This document shows positions 1 to 11,647 of a stretch of DNA of 64,000 nt, piece after piece. Made by a program: the position numbers and the translations under genes. How positions within the stretch are numbered: the first letter of the stretch is position 1; each line of letters starts with the position of its first letter. This DNA is from Dipteris shenzhenensis (lineage: Eukaryota > Polypodiophyta > Polypodiopsida > Gleicheniales), in the NCBI GenBank assembly GCA_047967505.1, contig CM106538.1; one strand, 5' to 3'. Below the pieces are notes generated by a model. The model was not told the DNA's origin. It saw only the letters and a program-made list of their open reading frames with translations, and ran no database searches.

Positions 1-1
1 G

Positions 2-2215
2 TTCTTTATGAAGGAGATCATTTACTTAGGACACAAGATTTCTTCTGAAGGTATTAGCATTGATCTGGATCGTATCCAGAAGGTTTTAGAATGGCCTATG
101 CCTCAGATTGTGAAACAACTTCGTTCTTTCCTTGGATTTACGGTATTTCTACAGAAGTCTGTGCGTGATTATTCACATATCACCGCATCCCTGACAAACA
201 TATTGAAAGGTCGTGGACGCAGGTTTAGCCAGTCAATCTCTTGGAATGATGCAATGAACATGGCTTTTGAAACCTTGAAGTTTTCTATCAAGGAAGCACT
301 CGTTCTTGCATTACCCGATCCTACCCGGCCTTGTGTTTTAGAGGTCGATGCGAGTGATTATGCGATTGGGGCAGCTCTATTCCAAGAGGACAGACCTGTA
401 GCTTTCGAGAGTAAGAAGCTAGACGACACTCAATATCGTTGAACCACACTCGAGAAGGAACTTTATGCTGTAGTGTATGCTCTTAAGGATTAGAGATACT
501 ACTTGTATGGTTTAAAGTTCCTTGTATTGACTGATCATCAGTCAATTAAGTATGTGTGTGATGGATGAGAATTGAGGGGACAGAAAGCTAGATGGGTAGA
601 ATTAATGCAAGATTTTGATTTTGAAATACGTTATTGTAAGGGTTCGTTGAATAGTGTGGCAGATGCCTTAAGTCGAGTTAAGTTTGTAAATGCTTTGTCA
701 TTTATGGAAATATCCTCAGACCTATTTCAATCCTTGAGAGGGCTATACGCAACTGATAGTCATTTCAGTTCTTATTGGCAGAGAGTCCAAGATGGGAGCT
801 CCATGGTTGACCAAGACTTAGGGATTGTGCCACCTACGGTACAGGCGGCGGGAGGTCAGTGGATGATTAAGAACGGCTTGTTGTTTCGGAATGAAAAGAT
901 TTGTGTGTCAGATGTTTTGGACCTTAAATCCAAGATTCTCTGGGAGTGTCATGATGCTCCTAGTGCTGGACATTCGGGTATACATAGGACTCTTTTTCTT
1001 GTGAAGCATACCTTTTATTGGCCTAAGATGCGTGCATTTATCGAGAACTATGTAGTAGGTTGCTGGGTTTGTTAGGTTACTAAGGCAAAACGCCTTAGAA
1101 GCACGGGCTTATTACAGTCATTACAGATTCCAGGTAATAAATGGGAAAGTATTTTCATGGATTTTATTACTGGGTTGCCTCGTACGCGCAAAGGTCATGA
1201 CTCCATTTAGGTCATAGTCGACCGTTTGAAAAAAATGGCTAGATTCTTATCTACTAGAACAACTATTTCAGCTGTTTAGCTGGCTCACGAGTTTGTGGAC
1301 CACTTGTTTAAGCTGTATGGTTTGCCATCTGACATAGTCAGTGACAGGGACTCAAAGTTTACAAGTAACTTTTGGACACTTGTTTTTGAGAAGTTAGAAA
1401 CTACTCTAAGTATGAGTTCCTCGGATCATGCACAATCCGATGGCAGTACAAAGAAGGTTAACCAGTTGGTTGAAGACATGCTTCGGGCATATGTATCTAA
1501 GAGACAGTCTTCATGGGAAGATTATCTACCAATGATAGAATTTGCTTACAACAGTGCAAAGCATTCTAGTACTGGTTACAGTCCTTTTATGCTTATGTAC
1601 GGGTTTCAACCTAAGTCACCAGCTATGGTTGGATTAAAAGGAATTCAAAATGATGCTGCTAAGAACTTCTTGCTAGACATGCAGGAAATGTTGCAGTTTG
1701 CCAAGGAGTCTATTAGAATTGCCCAAGATCGAGACACATTTTATGCTAATAGACATCGTTCACCTAGAGAGTTCTCTCAAGGAATGATGGTATATTTACG
1801 AATTCCCAAGGAATCCAAGAGCCTAAGTACTGGTTTGGTTTCGAAATTATCGCCCAGATACTGTGGCCCATTCAAGGTCATTAAAAGAATTGGACCAGTT
1901 GCATATCGACTAGAATTGCCTCCTGATGTTAAAGTCCATCCAGTCTTTCATGTCAGTAGACTGAAAGAAGTCTTGGGTGCGGATGATCAACTTGTTTCTC
2001 CTCACGAGATAATAGAAGTTACAGATTTGACTTTTATTCCACACGAACTTGAGTGTATTCTTGAATTTCGTGACAGACAAATTCGTAATCGATCTATCAT
2101 AGAATACAAGATTAAGTGGAAGGATCGTGTTGAGGAGGATGCAACATGGGAGACATTACAAAACCTCCAGAGAACATTTTTGAGTTTTTTAGCGAACTCA
2201 GGAGTGAGTTCTTAG
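2..2215 (+). pseudogene. Ty3/gypsy chromovirus pol, 3' part, broken by stops
   Basis: This is the end of an LTR-retrotransposon polyprotein that enters from the left edge. One frame runs throughout. First comes the C-terminal reverse transcriptase (YLGH, then RSFLGF near 8-150), then an RNase H-like domain (VDASDYAIGAALF near 345-385, VADALSR near 655). The integrase follows, with a zinc-binding H-H-C-C (about 945-1072), MDFITGLP (about 1155) and VSDRDSKFTS (about 1335). A chromodomain (about 2035-2170) closes it. Six in-frame stops lie at 440, 491, 566, 1073, 1208 and 1277 (first bases), with no frameshift between them. The third catalytic residue of the integrase DDE triad is replaced by Lys at 1451-1453, so the enzyme would be dead even without the stops. 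The chromodomain places it among the chromoviruses by family knowledge. Confidence 0.93.
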
Positions 2216-2228
2216 AGGAGGGGGAGTA
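2214..2228 (+). promoter_or_regulatory. Polypurine tract before the 3' LTR
   Basis: A purine run (GAGGAGGGGGAG) directly follows the pol stop and precedes a TGTCATG sequence. This is the expected position of the plus-strand primer of an LTR retrotransposon. Confidence 0.7.
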
Positions 2229-2935
2229 TGTCATGTGCACGGATTGGTATCTGACGTGTACTGGGTACACAAGACTAGCTCAGTTAGCCTGGGGAGGCTT
2301 AGAGCTAGGCAGGCTTGATTCTCGGGTTGAGTGGCAAGGGTACGAACCATTTATAGGTCTTCATTATTTTTGGCGCTAGGGCCCAAGTCTATAAAAGGGG
2401 CCCAGGGGGTTCAGTTCTCAGTGTGCCGATGGGAGCAGGTTTCGTTCCCAGGTGCTAGGTCTGATCTTGTATTGAATCGCGGACGCGCGTCTGCATCTTA
2501 GCGTAGCCCAAGGCTCAGTGGCAGATCCCAGGCTTCACAGCGCCACTTGGTGGTATGGGACACGAGGTTGGTTTGGATCTGATCGGGAGTTCGTGCCAGT
2601 AGCTCAGCTCGTGGCTCGATTCGGGATCACATCCCGTAGATGTCATGGTTGGGTGGTGAGCAGCCTGCTCAGTTTCTCACGTTGCGTGTGTTTCACTTGC
2701 AGATCAGGGGTTTCAGGAGTGTTGGGATGTGTCACTTGGTTAGTCCACACTTGGAAATGAGCTCTAGAATAGGCTGGAATTCAAATCACAGCAGGGGAAG
2801 GCAATCACAGTTGCTTGGCACAAATCGCATATGGGGATGGGGCTTCGAAGCCTCAATGGGCTGGAGCAAAGAGGTGCTAGGGTCCTTGCTGAGTGCTATA
2901 TTGATCTAAAGAGCTCATTAGCTCGAGCAAAATTA
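2229..2935 (+). repeat. 3' LTR of the gypsy element (right end approximate)
   Basis: The LTR starts with TGTCATGTG right after the polypurine tract. It contains a TATA box (TATAAAAGG, 2390-2398) about 160 bp in, consistent with a U3 promoter. The 5' LTR is outside the window, so neither the exact right end nor the target-site duplication can be fixed. I place the end near 2935 because an unrelated repeat family begins at 2990. Short reading frames inside it (2518-2909) are not convincing genes. Confidence 0.55.
2390..2398 (+). promoter_or_regulatory. TATA box in gypsy LTR
   Basis: TATAAAAGG lies within the LTR U3 region of the element that ends here. It is the likely core promoter of the retroelement. 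Only the motif and its position support this. Confidence 0.5.
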
Positions 2936-2989
2936 ATAATAGATCAGATATTAATTGAAGTAGGCTGATCATGTATGTGTTGCCTCTAG

Positions 2990-4280
2990 TATGTTTGGGT
3001 GTGTGGATTTGTATGTGTGAGCATATTTTGATACTATGGTCTACACCCATTGTTGGGCGTAGATGATGTTAGTGGGGATGTCATAGTAGCTAGTCCCTGC
3101 TATGCGTGATGGAGTTTATGGTTTTCAATCTTATGAGTGACTATCGTGAGATTGAAATTGCACTATGTTGTGTTTTTAGAGGACGAGTTTGGGAATGTTC
3201 CTTAATTCATCTAGGTATCTACTTCTGTCGTATTAGCGGACATGCAGAGTTCACCTTGTAAAGTTTTCGTCCAAGTTGTGGCGTGTTGGTATTCTGATAA
3301 TAATTTCTATCTTAAATGATGTGTTGCCTGATCAGCTAGATTTAGATGCATGTTTCGGAGAGACTAAAATGAAATCGTTTAGACTTCACAAGCTGTTGTA
3401 GCTTGAATGAAGAGATTTTAGACTACATTTTGATTAGCCTTCTCCTTTAGTGCTAGCCTTTGTCATGGTTGAGTTTGTCGTTCACCTTCGAAGTGCGAGC
3501 GGAAACTTAGTACGAGCGGAAACTTAGTACGAAGACTTTGTATAAATGGATGCTCAAGTATGTGTGGGTGTGTGGATTTGTATGTGAGAGTATATTTTTA
3601 TACTATGGTCTACACCCACTGTTGGGTGCTGATGACGTTAGTAGGGATGTCATAGTAGCTAGTCCTTGCAATGCGTGATGGAGGTTATGGAGGGAAAGTG
3701 AGTGCCTTGATATTATCGGCCTTTGGGAAAGGGACCATGTCATAAAGGACACGTGTGTAGTGACTGTAGCTAAGCTAGAGACCTCTTTCAAGACTAGTAG
3801 GTTGGGTTGATTCAAAGAGATGATTTTTTTAATACATGTTTTTCTTGATCATTGATATTGAGACAATTAATACCATGATTTGGCTAGAGGAGAATTAGTA
3901 TTTTTAGAATTTCAACCCAATCATAGAGCAAAGGGTTTGCTTTGTAAAAAGGACTAACTTTGAAACATGGATTGAGTGATTCCGAAATCATGATTAATAA
4001 GGCTTGTAAGCCCCTATTGATTCCAATACCCTAACTTTCAAGATGCTCAAGTATGTGTGGGTGTGTGGATTTGTATGTGAGAGCATATGTCTAGTATGGT
4101 CTATATCCACTTTTGGGTGCTGATGACATCAGTGGGGCTGTAATAAAAGCTAGTCCTTGCTATGCGTGATGGAGTTTATGGTATCAACCTAATGAGTGTC
4201 AATCATGAGATTGAGACTGCACTATGTGTTTTTAGAGGATGAGTGGGGCATGTTCCTGGGTTCATCCAAATAGCTTCTTC
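2990..4280 (+). repeat. Three diverged copies of a 130-230 bp repeat
   Basis: A unit beginning TATGT(G/T)TGGGTGTGTGG and ending GATGGAG(T/G)TTATGG occurs at about 2990-3121, 3559-3690 and 4052-4181. Copies 1 and 3 share a further 95 bp or so (to about 3215 and 4280) that copy 2 lacks. Spacing is about 569 and 493 bp. No coding signal was seen in the repeats or between them. They could be pieces of a non-autonomous element or of an old LTR. Confidence 0.75.
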
Positions 4281-4544
4281 CTCTTTGGAAGGATCCTTGT
4301 GTTGATCTAAGTTTTATGGAGCTGAGAGAATCGTTCAATGTTTATCAAGGATGCAAGGTGTGCTCTTTGGTTTGGGGCTAGAGGCAAGTAGGGCTAGTCA
4401 AGGTTGGGGTTGATAATTTGATGATTAAGAAAGGTGGGTATTTAACATTAAACTACATGACTAACAGTGTTTCGAGAATTAGGATTATCCCGTTATTTTT
4501 TTAAATCTTTCAGTATTTAGTTGTGGGATCTAGCATTTTGCCGC

Positions 4545-4720
4545 ACAGTTGATGCAACGTGTGCACTACTTACGTAACGAGCGACGGTATGTGTAGTAGT
4601 GTGTGCACCATCCCTAGCCATGGCTAGATATATATGGCTATGGCCATATGAGTGTGTACCATTGTGTGCATCACTTACGCGATGACAATATGTGTAGCAG
4701 TGTGTGCACCAACCGTATGA
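4545..4720. repeat. Short direct repeat with palindromic core
   Basis: Two roughly 50-bp copies of a segment running from GTGCA(C/T).ACTTACG to GTGTGTGCACCA lie at about 4558-4610 and 4665-4711. They flank a self-complementary stretch, CTAGCCATGGCTAG (4613-4626). No gene was seen. Confidence 0.5.
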
Positions 4721-4799
4721 TTTTATGCATGCGAGAGTAAGTGGTGTTAGTGTGATTGATGGGAGCCCATGAGGCTTTCAAGACAAGCAATAACTCTTA

Positions 4800-6860
4800 A
4801 AACATCTTCTCCTGTGTTTCTAGGTGTAAGCTTGGTGTCATTTGCAAACCGTTGTTTAACCTTTTGATGGCCCCATTCTTCATTTCATGTTCTAGGAGCC
4901 ATCCTAAGCATCTGTAGCTATAGCAATTAGTAGAGGAGCGAAATTAGAAATTATTGCCTTACTAACCTCTTCAAGTGGAATGGACTGGAGAGCTCATCGT
5001 TGATGTCCAAGTAAAAGCCTAATGAATCCCATGAATTCCATCTCAATTCCGATCCCCTTATCCATCAAGGATTGAAGTAGAAAGTCCCAATCCATCTTGT
5101 CACATGCCTTTTCAAAATCACCTTTTATAAGGTGTATATCTTGCCCTGCATACTCACAACCAGCTCACAGAGTTTAATGAGAACTTTCAGTATGTGCCTT
5201 CCTTAATGAATCATTTCTGCTCTGGCTTAATTCAAGATTTTATTTTTCTACTGATTTTGAGAGCTAATGCCTTGGTCAGTATCTTATTGTTACATCAATT
5301 GAGACTTGTAAGGGGTCTTCAGTCCTTCAGTGCCTCCATGGGGTCTCACTTTAGGTATATGTTTGGTGATCATGCCAAAGTCACAAACTCGAGCTTACTG
5401 GTTTGTGATCATAAAGCATCAGAATCATAGGGTGATTTAGAGGCATAAATTTTGCCTCTCTTGGAATTTGCAAGTTGTATGTAGACAAGCTAACACCAAG
5501 CTCAGCTAGCTGCAGATTCTCTTTAGCTTCGTCTCACTTTTGGAGCTCATCTCCTCTAATCATTATCTCTTTCCCTAGCAGTCTGTCCTTTCCCCTAGCA
5601 GAATGAAATGATGTCCATGAAAAGGTAAATCAGTCCAAAGGTCCTTCCTCAAGATACGAGAGGTAGGATAGTAAAGAGGGACGTGATAGGGACGCAGTGA
5701 TTGTGTTGCCGCAGACAGCACTAAAGGAACATTCGTAATAATCATTCTCCAAAGAAATCTGTCTGTCTTGGGGGTCTTCAGTGAAACTCTTCAGGAGGAA
5801 GCCAACTAGATTGTAGAATTCAATGGCTCTACCCCCTTTGCCTTTAATATGGTTAGAAGAGAACCATGTTCTTTGGAAATTCTCTTCATTTACCTAGACC
5901 TCTCAAGGGGCAAGAAAAGTGGCAAAGAGCTTATTGTACCCGAGCCATTGAGATAGCTCCATAGCTCTGAATGGTCTGTGAGACTACAAACATTGTAAAT
6001 AACCATTGAGATCTGGTTAATTAACATTGATTTTCTTTTGGACTCACCTCCAAGACATCTAACCTGGTTTGGGGTGAAGAGTGGCCATTGCCTGAAGAGA
6101 AATAGCATCCTTTTGTGAAGCTAGCTTATGAGCTCTATCTAGTAGTTCATCCTCTAAAGAGACTTCATCCGCATGCCATGGGATTAGCATCCTTGCTGTT
6201 CAGGCTCCCATTTAAAAACTGAAGGATTCCACGCTAGCATTATTTATTTCTTAGAATCTTCCTTTTCAATTTCATCTAGTAGCTCATAATGTGAATCTTG
6301 AGGTCTTTTGTGACAAGTGACCTTTAGGGAGCAATGAAGGGCTATGTGGTATTGTTGGAATGCATCATCCTACTCTCCTTCAACTTAAGTTATCCTTGGA
6401 GTTGTTCGCTTTCTCAGCATCCACTGTGGTCCCTTCTGGTCCTTCATCCATATCTTAACTCTGAAGGATATCAAAGGCATTCTGTAATGGGAACATCTGA
6501 TACGTTTTTATTGTTCATGTCTGCAGTTTTTTGAATTTGAGTGCACTTTCACTATGAAGGGGGAGATCAATGTTCTTGGACTTCCACTTCTCTGCACCTG
6601 TTTACCCTTCTGAACATCAGCACATTGACAGACTGGCCTAGCTTTTCTGGCAGGGCAATCTTTGACAATGTGCCCTTGGTAGCCACATAGAAAGCATGAT
6701 TACTGTACACCACTGGCTGGTCCCTGTAAACATCATGGATATTGAGCTAGGAAAGCTTCCAGTAGTGTCGAATTCCACACAAATTAGGGTTGCCCCTTGG
6801 TTTGATGAAGCTTTCCTTCTCCACCCTTTCTTATTCCCTGACAAAGATTAGCAGCTAGAT
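4800..6860 (-). pseudogene. LINE-type non-LTR retrotransposon relic
   Basis: Read on the reverse strand, the relic runs from high to low coordinates. It begins with a CCHC zinc knuckle of an ORF1-like protein (CFLCGYQGH, about 6640-6700). A degraded endonuclease-to-RT linker follows (about 5400-6110). Next is an RT core with FEKACDKMDWDFL (about 5085-5125), the usual FEKAYDxVxWxFL motif with Tyr to Cys and Val to Met changes. A trailing fragment reaches about 4800. Stops and frameshifts are frequent, so no long frame survives. The zinc knuckle plus RT order is typical of plant L1-like elements. No poly-A tail or target duplication could be recognised. Confidence 0.7.
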
Positions 6861-7231
6861 TTGTTATGGGGAGGGGAAGATCTGGTAACATCTAGGAGTA
6901 TCTGCAGAAAAGTCTCAAGGCAAAGCTGTCAATTCTTAACTATAACCGGTCGTTTGGCGCTACCTCTCTTATAATTTTGGGTTTGCCATGATATAATTGT
7001 GCAATTCCAAATACAGTTACAACTTTTGCATATTTCAGAGAAAGTGAAAAGATTAAGTGACCATTTGTAATGTTTAAGATGACAGTGTAGTACGACATCA
7101 AAATCCAACTGAAACAATGTGGAGTTTCCCCCCTTGTTTTGAGATCAGCAAAAGGATAAAGATACTGTTAATAGTTATTTATTAGTTTGAGCATGTGTAA
7201 ATTTTGTTGATATTTGTGACATCTGCTTCAG
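6861..7231. other. Non-coding, probable MORC intron
   Basis: This AT-rich stretch lies between the LINE relic and the first recognisable MORC exon. No exon of the MORC ATPase domain was found in it. The small reverse frame at 6929-7117 has no recognisable product. Confidence 0.5.
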
Positions 7232-8709
7232 ATGTTGCAGATGATGGCTGTTGTGACAATTGGCTTTGTGAAGGATGCAAAGGAGCATATTGACATTCAA
7301 GGTTTTAATGTTTATCACAAAAATCGGCTCATTAAGGTTTTACCTAATCGTTTTGTCCTAATGGAATAGCATTCTAACGACTATTGGTCATGCCTTGTAA
7401 TTTTTTAAGTCGATATTCACTCAGTCTCTATTTGAAGTTCAATTTGCCTCGCACACAATGTTCATTTCATGGTTTTTTCCCATTAACTTTGTGCCTTTTT
7501 CACAGCCATTTTGGAGGATCTGGAATTCTTCTAGCAGTCAAGGGCGGGGAATAATTGGTATGCATGGAATACCCAGTCTCTTTTATTTTCATTGGATCAA
7601 ATTCTCCTACCATTTGAAGTAGGTGGATACGACTTCAAGGCTCTCTTCTGGGATAGTCCTTATACTTGAATTGAATTTTTTGTGAATATGATGGCATATC
7701 ATTTCTAATTTATAGCAGCATTGCACAAGTTCAGAAGTGTGGAAGTATGTGAAGCTCATCAGAGCCTGATCATCAAGAGATGGGACTCTAGTAAAGACAC
7801 AAGTTTGAAAAGGAACTCAAGTGATTGAATAGTTGTTGGCATAGATGCACGCTCTATCTGAAGAGCTTTTCTTTGCAAATGAAGAAAATGTACTTGTATT
7901 AGGCTGGCATGCTGATCTGGATTCTGTTGCGCAGGTGTTCTTGAAGCCAATTTTGTAGAGCCCGCTCATGACAAGCAAGGCTTTGAGAGAACCACCGTGT
8001 TGGCTCGTCTTGAGACCCGCTTATTACAGATGCAGAAGTCCTATTGGTGTGAATTTCTGATACCAAAAAATTGAGATGTGACTATGTGTCAGAAGCAGTC
8101 CTTTAGACAAATCAGGAGATTCTTGATATTTACATTGATTGCATTCATGTTGCAGGTCTAGTAACTGTCATAAAGTGGGTTATGCCAGTGGGAGTGCCAA
8201 AAGAGGACGGCCAAGAATGGGTTATCCTCATAAGGGTACCTTTTTAACTCTTTCCTTCAGTTTGAAAGCAGTGTCTACGTTTCTTCGAAACCATGCTCTT
8301 CGGCCTTCTTTGTTATGAAATGTGAATTCTTTATTTCTTCAGTGAAAATTTACACTCATTGTAATTTTTGGTTCTCTGTATGGACATGAATAGTACAAGT
8401 TTTCTTGAGCATTGTGCCCTTATTTATACATTTCCTGAATCTGCTCTTTGCAAGAGTAAAGGGGGCTCGGAGCATGCAATCCACAAGTTACCAGAGAATA
8501 ACTTAGAAGAATGTATTGGTAAGCAAACAAGAGTGATGTGGTCTGAAACACGCTGTGTCCGTGACCAACCATATGAAAGTGAGGCTATTTCAAGAAGATC
8601 AAACACATTGGACGAGGACCGTTCAAGATGTACAGGATTTCCAATGCATAAAACCTCGACAATAGCACAGGTTGCTGGAGCATATGCAAGAGCATCAGCA
8701 TTTTCAAAG
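7232..8709 (+). CDS. MORC-family ATPase gene, S5-domain exons (5' half outside window)
   Basis: Plant MORC proteins are GHKL ATPases acting in heterochromatin silencing and RNA-directed DNA methylation. Exons visible: E1 7232 (or 7241)-7336, E2 7506-7557, E3 7935-8046, E4 from 8156 and E5 8455-8709. E1 to E4 join in phase with GT/AG sites. They encode FNVYHKNRLIK, then PFWRIWNSSSSQGRGIIG, then VLEANFVEPAHDKQGFER, then a stretch crossing into SNCHKVGY. These are the hallmark S5-domain residues of plant MORCs. E5 is a serine- and charge-rich linker ending AFSK at a good donor (AAG|GTAACT). The E4 donor is unresolved: the GT at 8236 leaves phase 1, but E5 needs phase 0, so a different donor or a small extra exon is likely. 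The N-terminal ATPase exons are not in the window; the LINE and gypsy relics upstream may lie in its introns. Confidence 0.85.
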
Positions 8710-9243
8710 GTAACTATCTATTTTCTTTATGGTGCTTCAGAAGTGCAGTAAATGTCACAGTTCTCAAGAATATAAAGAGAAAAAGTTTTCATTTTGCAAG
8801 CCTTTCTATATACGAAATTTTCAATGCGGAAGGGAAGATTGGGATGTAGCCCTGTGTGTTTTGAGAAAAGATTGAATGAGGTAGTTATCAATGGCATCAA
8901 ATGCAAAACTAGGATATATCTCAGTTGTTATGTACATGGTCCTTGGTTGGTCCTTGATTCTTGAGGATGTGCACCTTTGATGGGATGGTTTCTAGTCCTA
9001 GCGAGCCTTAGAAGAGGTTTGGAAACTTTGTAGGATGAGGTTAAGACTCATACCAAGCCTCCTTGCATGCACACATAAAAGATAGGTACTGCGGAGTGAC
9101 GTTGGAGTAGGGGAACGCATAGTCCAAGGAATCCGAGTGTCTTGGAAGGCTCCCGAAATGTTCTCCTGGTCTGAATCTCTAGGAAACGCCGTACTGGTGT
9201 TCGTGGAAAACATTTTGGAATGCTCATTTGGCATTCATGGTTG

Positions 9244-9493
9244 TGTTAGAATTATTGTTATAATTTTAGCAGTGACCAATGTAATGTAATAAGTAGGTTA
9301 GGGGCACTTTTCCCTCACTTAGAGGTTTCTCCGCCTAACCACAGTTAGTTCACTAACTACGGTTAGTGAAGGATAAGGTTTTGTCACTTAGACAACCTAT
9401 CACTCTATTAAGTTGTATCGCACTCATCTAATTGCAACTATCGTTTCAGCTCTCTCTGCTCTTGCTCTCACTTTGCTCTCTCCCCTTCCCACA
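9244..9493 (+). repeat. Copia 5' LTR, 250 bp
   Basis: It starts TGTTAGAATTATTG and ends CCCCTTCCCACA, followed at once by the primer binding site. Its last 40 or so bases recur at 13187-13228 as the remnant 3' LTR. Confidence 0.9.
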
Positions 9494-9494
9494 T

Positions 9495-9506
9495 TGGTAT
9501 CAGAGC
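9495..9506 (+). promoter_or_regulatory. Primer binding site for initiator tRNA-Met
   Basis: TGGTATCAGAGC, 1 bp after the LTR terminal CA, is the classic plant LTR-retrotransposon primer site complementary to the tRNA-Met 3' end. Confidence 0.92.
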
Positions 9507-9769
9507 AGGTTGACCCTGCTCTTTGCTTCTCGCCCTCCGGCTCCAGCCCGCAAGCTCCCTGCTCCATCAGTTCGTCGTCCGTACAGACCGTCCGTACAAT
9601 ATGTATGGACTGAATGATCACGACTATCTCCGCTACAGCGTTCCAATGCCCCAAATTTGTTTATGCGTAGCCTGCAACTACAACTTGCACCTCGACGAAT
9701 TCCCAGTAACTTGTTGTCAAACGCATCGCCCCTTTTTTATGATTCTCGAATCGGGCTTTAACCGCCACC

Positions 9770-11385
9770 GGATTGCCTGTTATGACAGATACGCAATTCA
9801 ATTTCTTTTCATGCACATCCATAAGCCCACAACTCCCTAGATGGTTCCCCTTGCCACATGTCATCATTTTAGGCCTTTAGCTTGGTACACCATTTACCCC
9901 TCTCTTGGGACACAATTAAAACATTTGCCCCTTGGCATTATTACACATTTAGGTGCACCTAGGCCTTAGCACTCAGAACCACCTAGTCGATGCCAATACA
10001 CCCTCACCTAGGACCTTGGCAGTTACTTCCCTTTGACCATTTAATTTATGCACATTAAATATTACAAAAGTCGATCATCTAAGAGAAAATGCCCACCGAT
10101 CTTTTCGAGGTCATGCTATCTCAGCTAGAGCATAACATGTACGAACGGGCTGCACGCTGATAGTACGGAAGGTACTAAGGCTGTACTTAACAGTCCGTAC
10201 GTCTTGTACGGAAGGCAACGCAAAGAACAGCCAACGAGCTGTATGGAAGGATACGCAGATACTTGTACAAAATGGGGCTGCAAGCTGTACAGCACCTCTG
10301 TACGAAATGGAGCTGCAGGCTGTACGGCGCTGAAGTTGTACGGGCGACGAGCTGTTACGACGGCGCAGATACAATACGGGCTCTGATAGCGCAGATACAG
10401 TACGGGCTGTACGAAATGTGGTGCAGGAGCTGGTACGGCGACGCAGATACAGTACGGACTGTACGGGCATCGGAGTGCAAGGGATTTCGATGTGTGCTTT
10501 TAAATGGTCACGGGATTTGGCCGTCTCGTCTGGTGGCTTCATGCAAGGATTAGAAGTGGTTATTCATTTGGTAAATCAGGCGTAGCGATGGACGTTGCAC
10601 GGACATCGATATAGCTCGTGAGCGAGGTGTTGGCAGTGTCAAGCGTTTTAGTGGCCTCATCGACGAATTGACGAAAAAAAATCAGAGATTTAGTTAGGAG
10701 CGTATCAATTGGTATCCCGCTCTTGTGAAATCAACGTGGCTCAGGTTGGCGATAGGCAATTACGTTACAAGGAGAGGTAATCACTTGAAGCTGGCAGCGA
10801 GGTCGTTCGGTCTAGCAGACAATACTGCTCAGTGCTACTTCTGTGCTTTGTCAAGCCGCTCATCATCAATGCTTACGTGAGAGTCCCTCGACTATTAGAA
10901 GTAATACGAATACGACGGTTATTTCACTCTCGACTGAAGATAGCCCGTGGGTTGAGGCGGATTTCGAAACAAGAGAGGCTTTGGCAGAAGAGAATTCAGG
11001 ACTCCGGGATATTTTAGGGGCCATTTTTTTTCTCCCTTCTATATAACTTTTTAGTTTTCAGTTGCAGTCTATTATTCCTGTAGAGCAGAGTTTGCAGTCG
11101 ATTTATTCCTGTACAACAGAAGGAAATTTGAAGTGAAAAAAAAAACTATTTTTTCTTTTTGAAAGAATGGAGATAGAGGGACAAGATTCCAGGGTAAATC
11201 CTGGTGAATCTAGAGCGCGGTCTACGCAAGAAATGTCCCATCTAGTGTACCAAGCTAAATGGTGTACCAAGCTAAAGGCCTAAAATGATGACATGTGGCA
11301 AAGGGAATCATCTAGGGAGTTGTAGGCTTGTGGATATGCATGAAAAGAATTGGAATTACGTATCTGTCGTAACAGGCAATCCATA
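9770..11385. mobile_element. Inverted-repeat insertion inside the copia leader
   Basis: About 130 bp at 9770-9895 recurs as its reverse complement at about 11250-11385. The outer end reads GGATTGCCTGTTATGACAG on the left and its near complement on the right, and the arms meet the interior at the word TTGGTACACCATTTA. The arms are about 90% alike by eye. The interior (about 9900-11245) has no recognisable transposase. It contains a GTACGG-rich repeat cluster (10140-10470) and a TATATAA motif near 11040. It may be a long-TIR DNA transposon (Mutator-like) or two opposed copies of a repeat. No clear target duplication was seen at the arm ends. Confidence 0.65.
10130..10480. repeat. Cluster of short GTACGG / GCAGATAC repeats
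   Basis: Words such as CTGTACG, GCAGATAC(A)GTACGG and GTACGAAATG recur irregularly over about 340 bp. Reading frames on both strands here (10111-10542 minus, 10263-10553 plus) arise from this repetition and are not treated as genes. Confidence 0.6.
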
Positions 11386-11647
11386 AGGAGGTTGGGAGGA
11401 AAAAGATGATGCCAGCGCCTGTGACTTGCCTTGCCCGTGATTGACGAAAAGCAAGATAGAGAATTAGATAATGATCGTCTCAGTACAGGTGTTAGTACAG
11501 GACTGCTTCGTTTGCAGGTGTTGTGCTAGAGAGGACTCTCTGTGCAGGTTATTTTCTTTGTAGGTACATTTTGCAGGATGCCATTGTTTGGCAGAGCAGT
11601 TTTTTGGGCAGATTTGAGCATATTCTTTGAATTGGGCATTTTGCAAA

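Noticed and set aside
10111-10553. Frames of 96-143 codons on both strands
   Set aside because: Products of the GTACGG word cluster. Repetitive, no domain.
10700-10730. ATTGGTATCCCGCTC as a second primer binding site
   Set aside because: Only the first half matches the tRNA-Met complement, and no LTR end precedes it.
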